The notes under the pieces: model-generated
Told to the model about the DNA's origin: nothing
Database searches by the model: none
The model's input: only the letters and a program-made list of their open reading frames with translations
DNA from: Pseudomonas viridiflava
Lineage (GTDB): Bacteria > Pseudomonadota > Gammaproteobacteria > Pseudomonadales > Pseudomonadaceae
Reading direction: 5' to 3'
NCBI RefSeq assembly: GCF_900580675.1
Contig: NZ_UTBG01000240.1
Span: 1 to 63,982, forward strand
Length of the DNA: 63,982 bases
Made by a program: the position numbers and the translations under genes
Shown: piece by piece, positions 32,787-41,582 of the stretch
Numbering within the stretch: the first letter of the stretch is position 1
How the letters are laid out: the number at the start of each line of letters is the position of its first letter

Positions 32787-34412
32787 ATGTCTGCTCAAGG
32801 CAAATTCAAGAAGCAACTATCACTGATGGACCTGACCTTTATCGGGTTGGGCGCCATCTTCGGATCGGGCTGGCTGTTTGCGGCCAGCCATGTGTCGGCA
32901 ATTGCCGGCCCGGCGGGAATTATCTCGTGGTTGATCGGCGGTTTCGCCGTGCTGCTGTTGGGCATTGTCTACTGTGAACTCGGCGCCGCCCTGCCCCGCG
33001 CCGGTGGCGTGGTGCGTTACCCGGTGTATTCCCACGGCCCGCTGCTGGGTTACCTGATGGGCTTTATCACGCTGATCGCGTTTTCCAGCCTGGTGGCCAT
33101 CGAAGTGGTCGCCTCGCGCCAATACGCCGCTGCGTGGTTTCCCGAGCTGACCAAGGCCGGTTCCAGCGACCCGACCACCCTCGGCTGGCTGGTGCAATTC
33201 GCCTTGCTGTGCCTGTTCTTCGTGCTCAATTACCGCAGCGTGAAAACCTTTGCCATCGCCAATAACCTGGTGAGTGTGTTCAAGTTCATCGTGCCGTTGC
33301 TGGTGATCGGCGTGCTGTTTACCTTCTTCAAACCGGCCAACTTCCAGGTGCAGGGTTTCGCGCCATTCGGCCTGTCGGGCATTGAAATGGCGGTGTCGGC
33401 CGGCGGGGTGATTTTTGCGTACCTGGGCCTGACACCGATCATCTCGGTGGCCAGTGAAGTGAAAAACCCGCAACGCACGATTCCGATTGCGCTGATCCTC
33501 TCGGTGCTGCTCTCGACCGCGATCTATGTGCTGCTGCAAACCGCCTTCCTCGGGGGCGTGCCAACCGAGATGCTCGCCAATGGCTGGGCCGGGATCAGCA
33601 AGGAACTGGCGCTGCCGTATCGCGATATCGCCCTGGCACTGGGCGTGGGTTGGCTGGCCTACCTGGTGGTGGCCGACGCGGTGATCTCCCCCAGCGGCTG
33701 CGGCAATATCTACATGAACGCCACGCCCCGTGTGATCTACGGCTGGGCGCAGACCGGCACGTTCTTCAAGATTTTTACGCGCATTGATGAGAAATCCGGC
33801 ATCCCGCGCCCTGCGCTGTGGCTGACTTTTGGCCTGTCGGTGTTCTGGACCCTGCCGTTCCCGTCCTGGGAAGCACTGATCAATGTGGTGTCGGCGGCGC
33901 TGATCCTCAGCTACGCCGTGGCCCCGGTGACCGTCGCCGCGCTGCGGCGCAATGCGCCGGACATGGCCCGCCCGTTCCGCGTCAAGGGCATGGCGGTGCT
34001 TGGCCCGCTGTCGTTCATCATTGCCGCACTGATCGTGTACTGGTCGGGCTGGAGCACCGTGTCCTGGCTGCTTGGCCTGCAAATCCTGATGTTTGTGGTG
34101 TACCTGCTGTGCGCGCGCTGGGTGCCGACCGCGCACCTCAACCTCAAGCAACAGGTGCGCTCGTCGGCCTGGCTGATCGGTTTTTACGCGGTGACTATCC
34201 TGCTCTCCAAGCTCGGCAGTTTTGGTGGCATGGGTGTCATCAGCCACCCATTCGACACCGTGGTCGTCGCCGCCTGCGCCCTCGGCATCTACTACTGGGG
34301 CGCTGCCACCGGCGTGCCGGCGCATCTGGTGCGCCTGGAACACGAAGCCGATGAAAGCGAGGCCGTTGACGAGCCTCACAGCGGCGCCCCACTGACCCCG
34401 GCTACTCATTGA
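32787..34412 (+). CDS. APC-family amino-acid permease, putative hydroxyproline uptake
   Basis: This 541-residue inner-membrane protein has about 14 hydrophobic segments. The APC signature is clear in the first helix (LTFIGLGAIFGSGWLFAASHVSAIAGPAGIISWLIGG). The size and C-terminal extension resemble aspartate:proton symporter-type permeases. I chose the ATG at 32787 with AAGAAGG upstream. It is the first gene of the five-gene hydroxyproline operon, and the epimerase follows by 13 bp. Uptake of trans-4-hydroxy-L-proline is inferred from context only. Confidence 0.85.
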   Translation: MSAQGKFKKQLSLMDLTFIGLGAIFGSGWLFAASHVSAIAGPAGIISWLIGGFAVLLLGIVYCELGAALPRAGGVVRYPVYSHGPLLGYLMGFITLIAFSSLVAIEVVASRQYAAAWFPELTKAGSSDPTTLGWLVQFALLCLFFVLNYRSVKTFAIANNLVSVFKFIVPLLVIGVLFTFFKPANFQVQGFAPFGLSGIEMAVSAGGVIFAYLGLTPIISVASEVKNPQRTIPIALILSVLLSTAIYVLLQTAFLGGVPTEMLANGWAGISKELALPYRDIALALGVGWLAYLVVADAVISPSGCGNIYMNATPRVIYGWAQTGTFFKIFTRIDEKSGIPRPALWLTFGLSVFWTLPFPSWEALINVVSAALILSYAVAPVTVAALRRNAPDMARPFRVKGMAVLGPLSFIIAALIVYWSGWSTVSWLLGLQILMFVVYLLCARWVPTAHLNLKQQVRSSAWLIGFYAVTILLSKLGSFGGMGVISHPFDTVVVAACALGIYYWGAATGVPAHLVRLEHEADESEAVDEPHSGAPLTPATH

Positions 34413-34425
34413 ATCGGAGCGTTTT

Positions 34426-35352
34426 ATGAAGCGACTGCATGTGATCGACTCCCACACCGGCGGCGAGCCTACGCGCCTGGTGATGAGCGGCTTTCCTGCG
34501 CTTGTCGGCAACACGATTGCCGAGCAACTGGCATACCTGCGCAGCGAGCATGACCAATGGCGCCGCGCCTGCATTCTGGAGCCGCGTGGCAATGATGTAC
34601 TGGTCGGCGCGTTGTACTGCGCGCCGGTCACCCCGGGCGCGGTCTGCGGGGTGATCTTCTTCAACAACGCCGGTTACCTGGGCATGTGCGGCCACGGCAC
34701 GATCGGGTTGGTGGCGTCGCTGCATCATCTGGGCCGCATTCAGCCTGGCGTGCACACCATCGACACCCCGGTGGGCCCGGTGGCGGCCACCCTGCACGCC
34801 GACGGCGCAGTGACGTTGCGCAATGTCCCCGCCTATCGCCATCGCCGAGAGGTGCCGGTTGAGGTGCCTGGCCACGGCGTGGTCTACGGCGATATCGCCT
34901 GGGGCGGCAACTGGTTTTTCCTGGTCTCCGAGCACGGCCATAGGTTGGCGATGGACAACGTCGACGCCCTCACCGATTACACCTGGGCCATGCTCAAGGC
35001 CCTGGAAGACCAGGGCATTCATGGCGCCGACGGCGCGCTGATCGACCATATCGAACTGTTCGCCGACGACGCCCACGCAGACAGCCGCAACTTCGTAATG
35101 TGCCCCGGCAAAGCCTACGACCGCTCGCCCTGCGGCACCGGCACCAGCGCCAAGCTGGCGTGCCTGGCCGCCGATGGGAAACTCGCGGAAGGCGAAACCT
35201 GGACCCAGGCCAGCATCACCGGCAGCCAATTCGAAGCCCGCTATGAATGGGACGGCGAACGCGTACGCCCGTTCATCACCGGCCGCGCCCACATGACCGC
35301 CGATAGCGTCTTGCTGATCGACGAGCAGGACCCTTTCGCCTGGGGCATCTGA
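34426..35352 (+). CDS. 4-hydroxyproline 2-epimerase (proline racemase family)
   Basis: This 308-residue cofactor-independent enzyme converts trans-4-hydroxy-L-proline to cis-4-hydroxy-D-proline. The two catalytic cysteines are C88 (YLGMCGHGT) and C236 (RSPCGTGTSAK), and both are present, which separates it from the Thr/Cys dehydratase branch. IDSHTGGEPTR opens the protein. It shares an operon with the three further enzymes required for hydroxyproline breakdown. Confidence 0.93.
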   Translation: MKRLHVIDSHTGGEPTRLVMSGFPALVGNTIAEQLAYLRSEHDQWRRACILEPRGNDVLVGALYCAPVTPGAVCGVIFFNNAGYLGMCGHGTIGLVASLHHLGRIQPGVHTIDTPVGPVAATLHADGAVTLRNVPAYRHRREVPVEVPGHGVVYGDIAWGGNWFFLVSEHGHRLAMDNVDALTDYTWAMLKALEDQGIHGADGALIDHIELFADDAHADSRNFVMCPGKAYDRSPCGTGTSAKLACLAADGKLAEGETWTQASITGSQFEARYEWDGERVRPFITGRAHMTADSVLLIDEQDPFAWGI

Positions 35353-35393
35353 GCCCTGGCCTTATTTAACTGAACGCTGCAGGAGTTGGAAAA

Positions 35394-36341
35394 ATGAGCG
35401 ACAACATCTTCACCGGTTGCATCCCCGCCCTGATGACCCCGTGCACCGCCGCGCGCAAGCCGGACTTCGACGCCCTGGTCGCCAAGGGCCGCGAACTGAT
35501 CGATATCGGCATGAGCGCCGTGGTGTATTGCGGCTCGATGGGTGACTGGCCGCTGCTGACCGAAGCCGAGCGCCAGGAAGGCGTGGCGCGGCTGGTGGGG
35601 GCTGGCGTGCCGACCATCGTCGGCACCGGCGCGGTGAACAGCCGTGAAGCGGTGGCCCATGCCGCCCACGCGGCCAAGGTCGGTGCCCACGGCTTGATGG
35701 TGATCCCGCGTGTGCTGTCGCGTGGCGCCTCGGCCACCGCGCAAAAGGCGCACTTCTCGGCAATCCTAAAGGCCGCGCCAGGCTTGCCGGCGGTGATCTA
35801 CAACAGCCCGTATTACGGCTTCGCCACCCGCGCCGAGCTGTTCTTCGAACTGCGCCGCGAACACCCGAACCTGATCGGCTTCAAGGAGTTCGGCGGCGGC
35901 GCCGACCTGCGTTACGCCGCCGAAAACATCACCTCCCAGGATGACAGCGTGACCTTGATGGTCGGCGTCGACACCCAAGTGGTCCACGGCTTCGTCAACT
36001 GCAACGCCACGGGCGCCATCACCGGCATCGGCAACGCCCTGCCCCGTGAAGTACTGCACCTGGTGGCGCTGAGCAAACAGGCGGCCAAGGGCGATGCCAA
36101 GGCACGGCGCCTGGCGCGCGAGCTGGAAGCCGCGCTGGCGGTGCTGTCGTCCTTCGATGAAGGCTGCGACCTGGTGCTGTATTACAAACACCTGATGGTG
36201 CTCAACGGTGATCAGGGCTACGCGTTGCATTTCAACGAGACCGATGTGCTCAGCGATGCTCAACGTCGCTATGCGGAAAACCAGTACGCGCTGTTCCGCC
36301 AGTGGTACGCCAACTGGTCGGCCGAGCAGAACGTCGACTGA
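35394..36341 (+). CDS. DapA-family 1-pyrroline-4-hydroxy-2-carboxylate deaminase
   Basis: This 315-residue (beta/alpha)8 enzyme of the dihydrodipicolinate synthase family forms a Schiff base through the lysine of NLIGFKEFGG; VIYNSPYYG supplies the conserved Tyr. In this context the reaction is conversion of pyrroline-4-hydroxy-2-carboxylate to 2-oxoglutarate semialdehyde and ammonia. GCAGGAGTTGGAAAA precedes the ATG. A 9-bp-stem hairpin lies between it and the next gene. The context fixes the assignment, because DapA proper would sit with lysine genes. Confidence 0.9.
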   Translation: MSDNIFTGCIPALMTPCTAARKPDFDALVAKGRELIDIGMSAVVYCGSMGDWPLLTEAERQEGVARLVGAGVPTIVGTGAVNSREAVAHAAHAAKVGAHGLMVIPRVLSRGASATAQKAHFSAILKAAPGLPAVIYNSPYYGFATRAELFFELRREHPNLIGFKEFGGGADLRYAAENITSQDDSVTLMVGVDTQVVHGFVNCNATGAITGIGNALPREVLHLVALSKQAAKGDAKARRLARELEAALAVLSSFDEGCDLVLYYKHLMVLNGDQGYALHFNETDVLSDAQRRYAENQYALFRQWYANWSAEQNVD

Positions 36342-36351
36342 CTTTCCACGC

Positions 36352-36374
36352 GCCGCTGCGGTGCTCGCAGCGGC
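36352..36374 (+). other. Intercistronic hairpin in the hydroxyproline operon
   Basis: GCCGCTGCG (36352-36360) and CGCAGCGGC (36366-36374) form a perfect 9-bp stem with a 5-nt loop, then CAACCCCTTTT. The T-run is too far from the stem for a good terminator, so it may instead stabilise the upstream mRNA or tune expression of the dehydrogenase genes. Confidence 0.5.
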
Positions 36375-36400
36375 CAACCCCTTTTATCCAGGACGACCCC

Positions 36401-37972
36401 ATGACTCTGACGGGCAAGATGCTGATCGGTCAGCACGCCATTTCCGGCACGCGCGATGCAATCCGGGCGATCAACCCTGCCACCGACACGCCGTTGGAAC
36501 CGCCCTATGCGGGCGGCAGCAGCGAGCACGTCGAGCAGGCCTGCGCCCTGGCCTGGGCCGCGTTCGACACGTACCGCGAAACCAGCCTGGCCGACCGCGC
36601 CGGTTTTCTTGAACGCATCGCCGACAACATTGAAGCCCTCGGCGACGCATTGATTGAGCGCGCCGTTGCCGAAACCGGCCTGCCGATCACGCGCATCCAG
36701 GGCGAACGCGGGCGCACCTGCGGCCAGCTGCGTACCTTCGCCCGCACCGTGCGCGCGGGCGAATGGCTGGACGTGCGCGTGGATACCGCGCAGCCGCAGC
36801 GCCAGCCGCTGCCACGCGCGGATGTGCGCCAACGCCACGTAGCCCTGGGCCCGGTGGCGGTGTTTGGCGCGAGCAACTTCCCCTTGGCGTTTTCGGTGGC
36901 GGGCGGCGATGCCGCGTCGGCACTGGCCGCCGGTTGCCCGGTGGTGGTCAAGGCGCACAGCGCGCATCCCGGCACCAGTGAGCTGGTGGGCCGGGCCGTG
37001 GCGCAGGCGGTTAAAGACTGTGGTTTGCCGGAGGGGGTCTTTTCCCTGCTCTATGATTCCGGTTACGCGTTGGGGATTGCGCTGGTGACCGACCCGCGCA
37101 TCAAGGCCGTGGGTTTTACCGGTTCGCGCAGTGGCGGCATGGCGCTCACCCAGGCGGCGCAGGCACGGCCAGAGCCGATCCCGGTGTACGCGGAAATGAG
37201 TTCGATCAACCCGGTGTACCTGTTGCCCGCCGCGCTTGAAGCACGTGGTGATGCTTTGGCTCAGGGGTTTGTGGCGTCGTTGACCCAGGGCGCCGGGCAG
37301 TTCTGCACCAACCCTGGGTTGGTAATTGCCGTTCAAGGGCCGGCCCTCGATCACTTCGTCAAGGTGGCCGGCGAGTGGCTGTCGCAGAGCGCGGCACAGA
37401 CCATGCTCACACCCGGTATTTTCAGGGCCTTTGAATCCGGTGTCGCGGTTCTGACCAAGCATGCCGAGGTGGCCGCACAGGGCTTGCCGGCGCAAGGTCC
37501 CAACCAGGGCCAGGCGCATCTGTTCGTGACCCAGGCCGCCGCGTTTTTGAGTAACGAACACCTGCAAGCCGAAGTGTTTGGCGCGGCCGCATTGATCGTG
37601 GGGTGCGCCGACGCTGCACAAGTGCGCCACGTGTCCGAGCTGCTGGAAGGCCAACTCACCGCCACCCTGCAGCTGGACGCCGACGACCTGGACAGCGCCA
37701 AGGCACTGCTGCCGGTGCTGGAACGCAAGGCCGGTCGCCTGCTGGTCAATGGCTGGCCGACCGGGGTGGAAGTGTGTGAGGCCATGGTGCATGGGGGGCC
37801 GTTCCCGGCGACTTCCGATGCGCGCAGCACCTCGGTGGGCACGGCGGCGATCCAGCGGTTCCTGCGCCCGGTGTGCTATCAGGACTTCCCCGACGCATTG
37901 CTGCCGGACGCACTCCAGCAAGGCAACCCCTTGCTGTTGCGGCGCCTGCTCAACGGCCAGCGGGAGGCGTAA
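36401..37972 (+). CDS. 2-oxoglutarate semialdehyde (alpha-ketoglutaric semialdehyde) dehydrogenase
   Basis: This 523-residue aldehyde dehydrogenase has the catalytic Cys in TQGAGQFCTNPGL, the general-base Glu in PVYAEMSSINPV and the nucleotide loop VGFTGSRSGG. It oxidises 2-oxoglutarate semialdehyde to 2-oxoglutarate, the last step of hydroxyproline catabolism; the C-terminal part (LLVNGWPTGVEVCEAMVHGGPFPATSD) is typical of this subgroup. I chose the ATG at 36401 with CCAGGA upstream. It ends 2 bp before the FAD dehydrogenase start. Confidence 0.92.
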   Translation: MTLTGKMLIGQHAISGTRDAIRAINPATDTPLEPPYAGGSSEHVEQACALAWAAFDTYRETSLADRAGFLERIADNIEALGDALIERAVAETGLPITRIQGERGRTCGQLRTFARTVRAGEWLDVRVDTAQPQRQPLPRADVRQRHVALGPVAVFGASNFPLAFSVAGGDAASALAAGCPVVVKAHSAHPGTSELVGRAVAQAVKDCGLPEGVFSLLYDSGYALGIALVTDPRIKAVGFTGSRSGGMALTQAAQARPEPIPVYAEMSSINPVYLLPAALEARGDALAQGFVASLTQGAGQFCTNPGLVIAVQGPALDHFVKVAGEWLSQSAAQTMLTPGIFRAFESGVAVLTKHAEVAAQGLPAQGPNQGQAHLFVTQAAAFLSNEHLQAEVFGAAALIVGCADAAQVRHVSELLEGQLTATLQLDADDLDSAKALLPVLERKAGRLLVNGWPTGVEVCEAMVHGGPFPATSDARSTSVGTAAIQRFLRPVCYQDFPDALLPDALQQGNPLLLRRLLNGQREA

Positions 37973-37974
37973 CG

Positions 37975-39213
37975 ATGGCTGACCGTGCAGATATCGCCGT
38001 GGTCGGCGCCGGAATTATCGGCGTCGCCTGCGCCTTGCAGTTGGCGCGCCACGGGCGCCAAGTGCTGGTAATCGACCAACAGGCGCCCGGCATGGGCGCC
38101 TCCTATGGCAATGCCGGGCACCTGGCGACCGAGCAGGTGTTTCCGATTGCCGACCTGTCGATCCTCAAGCGCCTGCCCGCCATGTTGATGGACCCCATGG
38201 GCCCGCTGCGCCTGGACTGGAAGTACATGCCGCGCGCCCTGCCCTGGTTTGTCCGGCTGCTGCTGAACCTGCGCCCGGCGCCCTACCAGCGCACGGTGGC
38301 GGGCATTCGTGCGTTGAACGAAGGCAGTTTGGGTGCGTGGCAACGCTTGCTGCACAGCATTGACCGCTCCCAGTTGCTGCGTGAGGACGGCTCGCTGCTG
38401 GTGTTCGAACGGGCGGAGTCGAAAGCGGCCCTGGATGCCCTGCAACAACGGATGCAACAGCAGCAAGTGGCGGTGGAGTTCTGGCCGGGCGACGCCGTAC
38501 GCAAGGCCGCACCACAACTGAGCGACAGCATTCAGGGCGGGCTGTTTTTTCCGAGTACCGGGCACTTTCTCGACCCCTACCAGGTGGTGTGTGAACTGGT
38601 TGAGGCAGCCAAGGCGCTGGGGGTGCAATTCCTGCAGCGCCAGGTGCTGGACGCGCAGGTTGCTGCTCAGGGCGTCACCCTGGTGACTGATCAGGGGCCA
38701 TTGCAGGCAAGCCAGGTGCTGATCGCCTGCGGCGCTCACTCGGCCAGGCTTACCGCGGCCCTCACCGGCAAAAAAGTCCCGCTGGACACCGAGCGTGGTT
38801 ATCACCTGATGCTGCCCCACGAGCAACAGCGACTGCCCTTCGCCGTCACGTCGCTGGAACGCAAGTTCATCATGACGCCCATGACCGGTGGCCTGCGCCT
38901 GGCCGGCACGGTCGAATTCGCCGGCCTGGAGCGCCCGGCAAATATGCAGCGCGCCTGGCAGTTGCATCGCCTGAGCCAAGGGCTGTTTCGCCAGGACTTG
39001 AGTGTTGAAGGGGCTACGCCGTGGATGGGGTTTCGGCCGTCGCTGCCGGATTCACTGCCGGTGATTGACCGGGTGTGCGAAGGCAAGGTGTTGCTGGCGT
39101 TTGGTCACCAGCACTTGGGGCTGACGCAAGCGGCCGTGACGGCGGAGATGGTGGGACGGTTGGTAAATTCGGAGGGGATGGTGGCGGAGCCTTACCGTCT
39201 GAATCGATTCTGA
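37975..39213 (+). CDS. FAD-dependent D-hydroxyproline dehydrogenase (DadA-like)
   Basis: This 412-residue flavoprotein opens with the FAD fingerprint ADIAVVGAGIIGVACALQLARHGRQVLVID. It shows the DAO-type features PGMGASYGNAGH and GHQHLGLTQA near the C-terminus. It would oxidise cis-4-hydroxy-D-proline to pyrroline-4-hydroxy-2-carboxylate and pass electrons to the respiratory chain. GGGAGG precedes the ATG, which directly follows the previous stop. This gene completes the pathway between epimerase and deaminase. Confidence 0.9.
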   Translation: MADRADIAVVGAGIIGVACALQLARHGRQVLVIDQQAPGMGASYGNAGHLATEQVFPIADLSILKRLPAMLMDPMGPLRLDWKYMPRALPWFVRLLLNLRPAPYQRTVAGIRALNEGSLGAWQRLLHSIDRSQLLREDGSLLVFERAESKAALDALQQRMQQQQVAVEFWPGDAVRKAAPQLSDSIQGGLFFPSTGHFLDPYQVVCELVEAAKALGVQFLQRQVLDAQVAAQGVTLVTDQGPLQASQVLIACGAHSARLTAALTGKKVPLDTERGYHLMLPHEQQRLPFAVTSLERKFIMTPMTGGLRLAGTVEFAGLERPANMQRAWQLHRLSQGLFRQDLSVEGATPWMGFRPSLPDSLPVIDRVCEGKVLLAFGHQHLGLTQAAVTAEMVGRLVNSEGMVAEPYRLNRF

Positions 39214-39245
39214 GGAAGCGCAGAATCCGGCTGAAACCCGGCTCT

Positions 39246-39269
39246 CTGTGGCGAGCGGGCTTGCCACAG
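39246..39269. repeat. REP element
   Basis: CTGTGGC (39246-39252) pairs with GCCACAG (39263-39269) around GAGCGGGCTT. This is a typical REP palindrome of the P. fluorescens group. It lies between the convergent hydroxyproline operon and the ADP-ribosylglycohydrolase gene. Confidence 0.8.
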
Positions 39270-39289
39270 GGGGATGTGGCGGTCCGCTT

Positions 39290-40207
39290 TTAAGTCGGAT
39301 GCTCACTGGCCGCCTTCAACAGCCCGTCCGCCATTTCCTCGATTTCATCTCGCATCCAAACCTTTTCCAACCACCGCGCCGGAATGCCCTGCACCCCATA
39401 AAGGGCACCGGCCAGTTGGCCGGCGATGGCGGCAGTGGTGTCCGCGTCATCCCCAAGGTTAGTAGCCATCAACACGGCGTCGGCGTAACACTCGGTGTTC
39501 ACTACACACCAGAGTGCTGCCTCCAGCGACGCCACGGCGTAACCGGAACCGGTGATCTGATCGCGGGATTTATCGCGATAGCCGCCCTGGGCAATTGCCA
39601 CGACCTTGGGTGCATTGAGACCCACCGTCGAGATGCTCAGCAATTGCGCTTTGGGTACTCCGCTCAAGGCCAGGCTGATTGCGCGCGCCAGTACCACACA
39701 GCATTCGATGGCCTCTTGCGCGCCATGTGTCGTACGCGAGCTTTGCCGGGCGAAATCGTCAACTCTTTGCGCGTCCGGGTAATAAAACAGCACCACAGGC
39801 GCAAGGCGCATCATCGAGCCGTTGCCTGCGGAATAAGGATCGGTCGAACCCGCAAACGGATCACCCTGTTCGTGAAAGGCCGCCAGGGCTGCGCGAACCG
39901 TGGTGCCGATATCGAAACAGTCACCGGTGGAACTCAGATAGCCCCACTGCCACCAGTTCAGGTAGCGCGCCATCTGGTCTGCGGCATCGAAGCCATTCTT
40001 GCGCAAGAGGCTTTCGGCCAGGCACAGCGCCATGGAGGTGTCGTCGGTCCATTGCCCGGCCTTGAGCTGAAAAGGTCCGCCGCCGACCATATCCGTAACC
40101 GGCTTGAACGTGCCACGTGGCGAAAATTCAACCGTTGTGCCCACCGCATCGCCGCAGGCCAAACCGAGCAGGCTGCCGCGATAGCGGTCTGAAAGCGTGA
40201 GTGTCAT
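39290..40207 (-). CDS. ADP-ribosylglycohydrolase family protein
   Basis: This 305-residue all-helical hydrolase shows the family metal-binding motifs: GLACGDAVGTTVEF near the N-terminus, WTDDTSMALCLAES, and NLGDDADTTAAIAGQLAGALYG near the C-terminus, which together bind two Mg2+. Members remove ADP-ribose from protein or DNA. No ADP-ribosyltransferase is visible nearby, so the target is unknown. The ATG at 40207 has AAGGA upstream. It lies 50 bp after a GlxA-type regulator on the same strand. Confidence 0.88.
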   Translation of the reverse strand: MTLTLSDRYRGSLLGLACGDAVGTTVEFSPRGTFKPVTDMVGGGPFQLKAGQWTDDTSMALCLAESLLRKNGFDAADQMARYLNWWQWGYLSSTGDCFDIGTTVRAALAAFHEQGDPFAGSTDPYSAGNGSMMRLAPVVLFYYPDAQRVDDFARQSSRTTHGAQEAIECCVVLARAISLALSGVPKAQLLSISTVGLNAPKVVAIAQGGYRDKSRDQITGSGYAVASLEAALWCVVNTECYADAVLMATNLGDDADTTAAIAGQLAGALYGVQGIPARWLEKVWMRDEIEEMADGLLKAASEHPT

Positions 40208-40257
40208 CAGTATTCCTTGAGTGAGTTCGTCCAGACAAATATCCAGCCATGCCCATG

Positions 40258-41268
40258 CTACTTCACCAACCGCTTCTCCTTGGAGGGGCGATATCCGAAA
40301 TACGCGCTGTAGCATTTGCTGAAATGGCTCGGCGACACAAACCCGCAGGCCACCAGCACTTCTACCTGTGACAGTTCGGTGTGCTGCAACAAGCGCCGGG
40401 CTTCGGTGACGCGCAGTTCCATGTAGTAGCGCTGCGGCGTGGTCCCCAGTTGCTCCTTGAACAGGCGCTCAAGCTGGCGGCGCGAGCGGCCGGCGTAGAC
40501 CGCAAGTTGGTCGAGCTCGAGCGGTTCTTCGAGGTTGGCGTCCATCAGCTTCACCACTTCGCGCAGGGGTGCGCTGACACTGACGTTTTCAGTGGGTTTG
40601 ATGCGCCGGTAGCGCGACTCTTCAAACGCCAGAATGTCTTCGATGCCCTCGACCAAAGCCTTGCCGTGCAGGGCTTTGATCCAGTCCAGCGCCATATGGA
40701 AGGCGCCGGATGGGCTGGACGCCGTGAGTCGATCGCGGTCGATCACGTAAGGTTCGCTGGTGACGTGGGCGGCCTTGGACACTTCGGCCAGCGCCGGGCG
40801 GTGTTCGGGGTGAATCGCGCAGCGGTAGCCTTGCAACAGGCCGGCGCGGCCGAGGAACCATGAACCGTTCCACACGCCCGCGAGGTTCACGCCCTGCTCG
40901 GCGGCAGCGCGCAACAGCTGGATAAACGCATCGCCGGCCTTGAGTTCGGTACGGAAGCCACCGCAGATCACCAGCAAGTCGAGGTCGTGCAGCGCAGCAG
41001 TATCCAGGCGCGCATCGGGGCGGATAACCAGGCCGAGGTCGCTGATGACCTCGCCGTCGTCACAGCCGAACGTGCGCGCGGCGAACAGCTCAGGGCGCAG
41101 CAGGTTGGCGGTGACGAAGGTGTCGAGGGTCTGGGTGAACGCCGGCAGGGAAAAGTGCTCGAGCAGCAGGAAGCCGACGCGGGTCACCGGCGTCGGCTGC
41201 CGTGAGGTCTCGTTGAGGTAGCGCAGGTTCTTGCCTTGCATGCCACCGCTGAACTGGCGTCTTTCCAT
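40258..41268 (-). CDS. GlxA-type AraC regulator with DJ-1/PfpI domain
   Basis: This 336-residue regulator has an N-terminal DJ-1/PfpI-like amidotransferase fold (about 30-190: VTRVGFLLLEHFSLPAFTQTLDTFVTANLL; DLLVICGGF) and a C-terminal AraC HTH (about 225-325: LDQLAVYAGRSRRQLERLFKEQLGTTPQRYYMELRVTEARRLL). The type resembles the quaternary-amine regulators GbdR/CdhR/ArgR of pseudomonads, but no such genes adjoin it. The start is uncertain: ATG at 41268 or 41241, both with weak ribosome sites. Confidence 0.85.
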   Translation of the reverse strand: MERRQFSGGMQGKNLRYLNETSRQPTPVTRVGFLLLEHFSLPAFTQTLDTFVTANLLRPELFAARTFGCDDGEVISDLGLVIRPDARLDTAALHDLDLLVICGGFRTELKAGDAFIQLLRAAAEQGVNLAGVWNGSWFLGRAGLLQGYRCAIHPEHRPALAEVSKAAHVTSEPYVIDRDRLTASSPSGAFHMALDWIKALHGKALVEGIEDILAFEESRYRRIKPTENVSVSAPLREVVKLMDANLEEPLELDQLAVYAGRSRRQLERLFKEQLGTTPQRYYMELRVTEARRLLQHTELSQVEVLVACGFVSPSHFSKCYSAYFGYRPSKEKRLVK

Positions 41269-41495
41269 CGAGGGTATGCCCACTTTTATTGTTGATGCAG
41301 TGGGCGCCATCTTAGGGGCAAATGCGGTGGTTGTCTCAGGCGCTGATCCTCAGAAAAGCCGACCCGCTGAACGCCCGTGGCAGAACAGCGGCAACTGCAT
41401 CTGATACGGTTTTTTCTTTGGTATCTGCGTCTGTACCGAAACGCTGCCTGGGCCGACAATGGTGCCATTCCCCTTTCCTTCCCTTCGGAGGCCTT

Positions 41496-41579
41496 ATGAC
41501 CAAGATGGCACTTTTCCTGTTCGGCTTTTTGGTGTTGACCATCGGCATCGGCCTGCTGGCGACCATTTCACCGGTCTGA
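41496..41579 (+). CDS. Single-span membrane miniprotein (27 aa)
   Basis: A CGGAGG ribosome site 4-5 nt before an ATG opens a 27-residue frame. It begins MTKMALF and is otherwise almost entirely hydrophobic (one helix, Phe/Leu/Ile/Gly-rich, ending in ISPV). It ends 3 bp before the convergent LysE stop. The strong ribosome site and clean membrane helix favour a real gene; the function is unknown. Confidence 0.5.
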   Translation: MTKMALFLFGFLVLTIGIGLLATISPV

Positions 41580-41582
41580 TCC

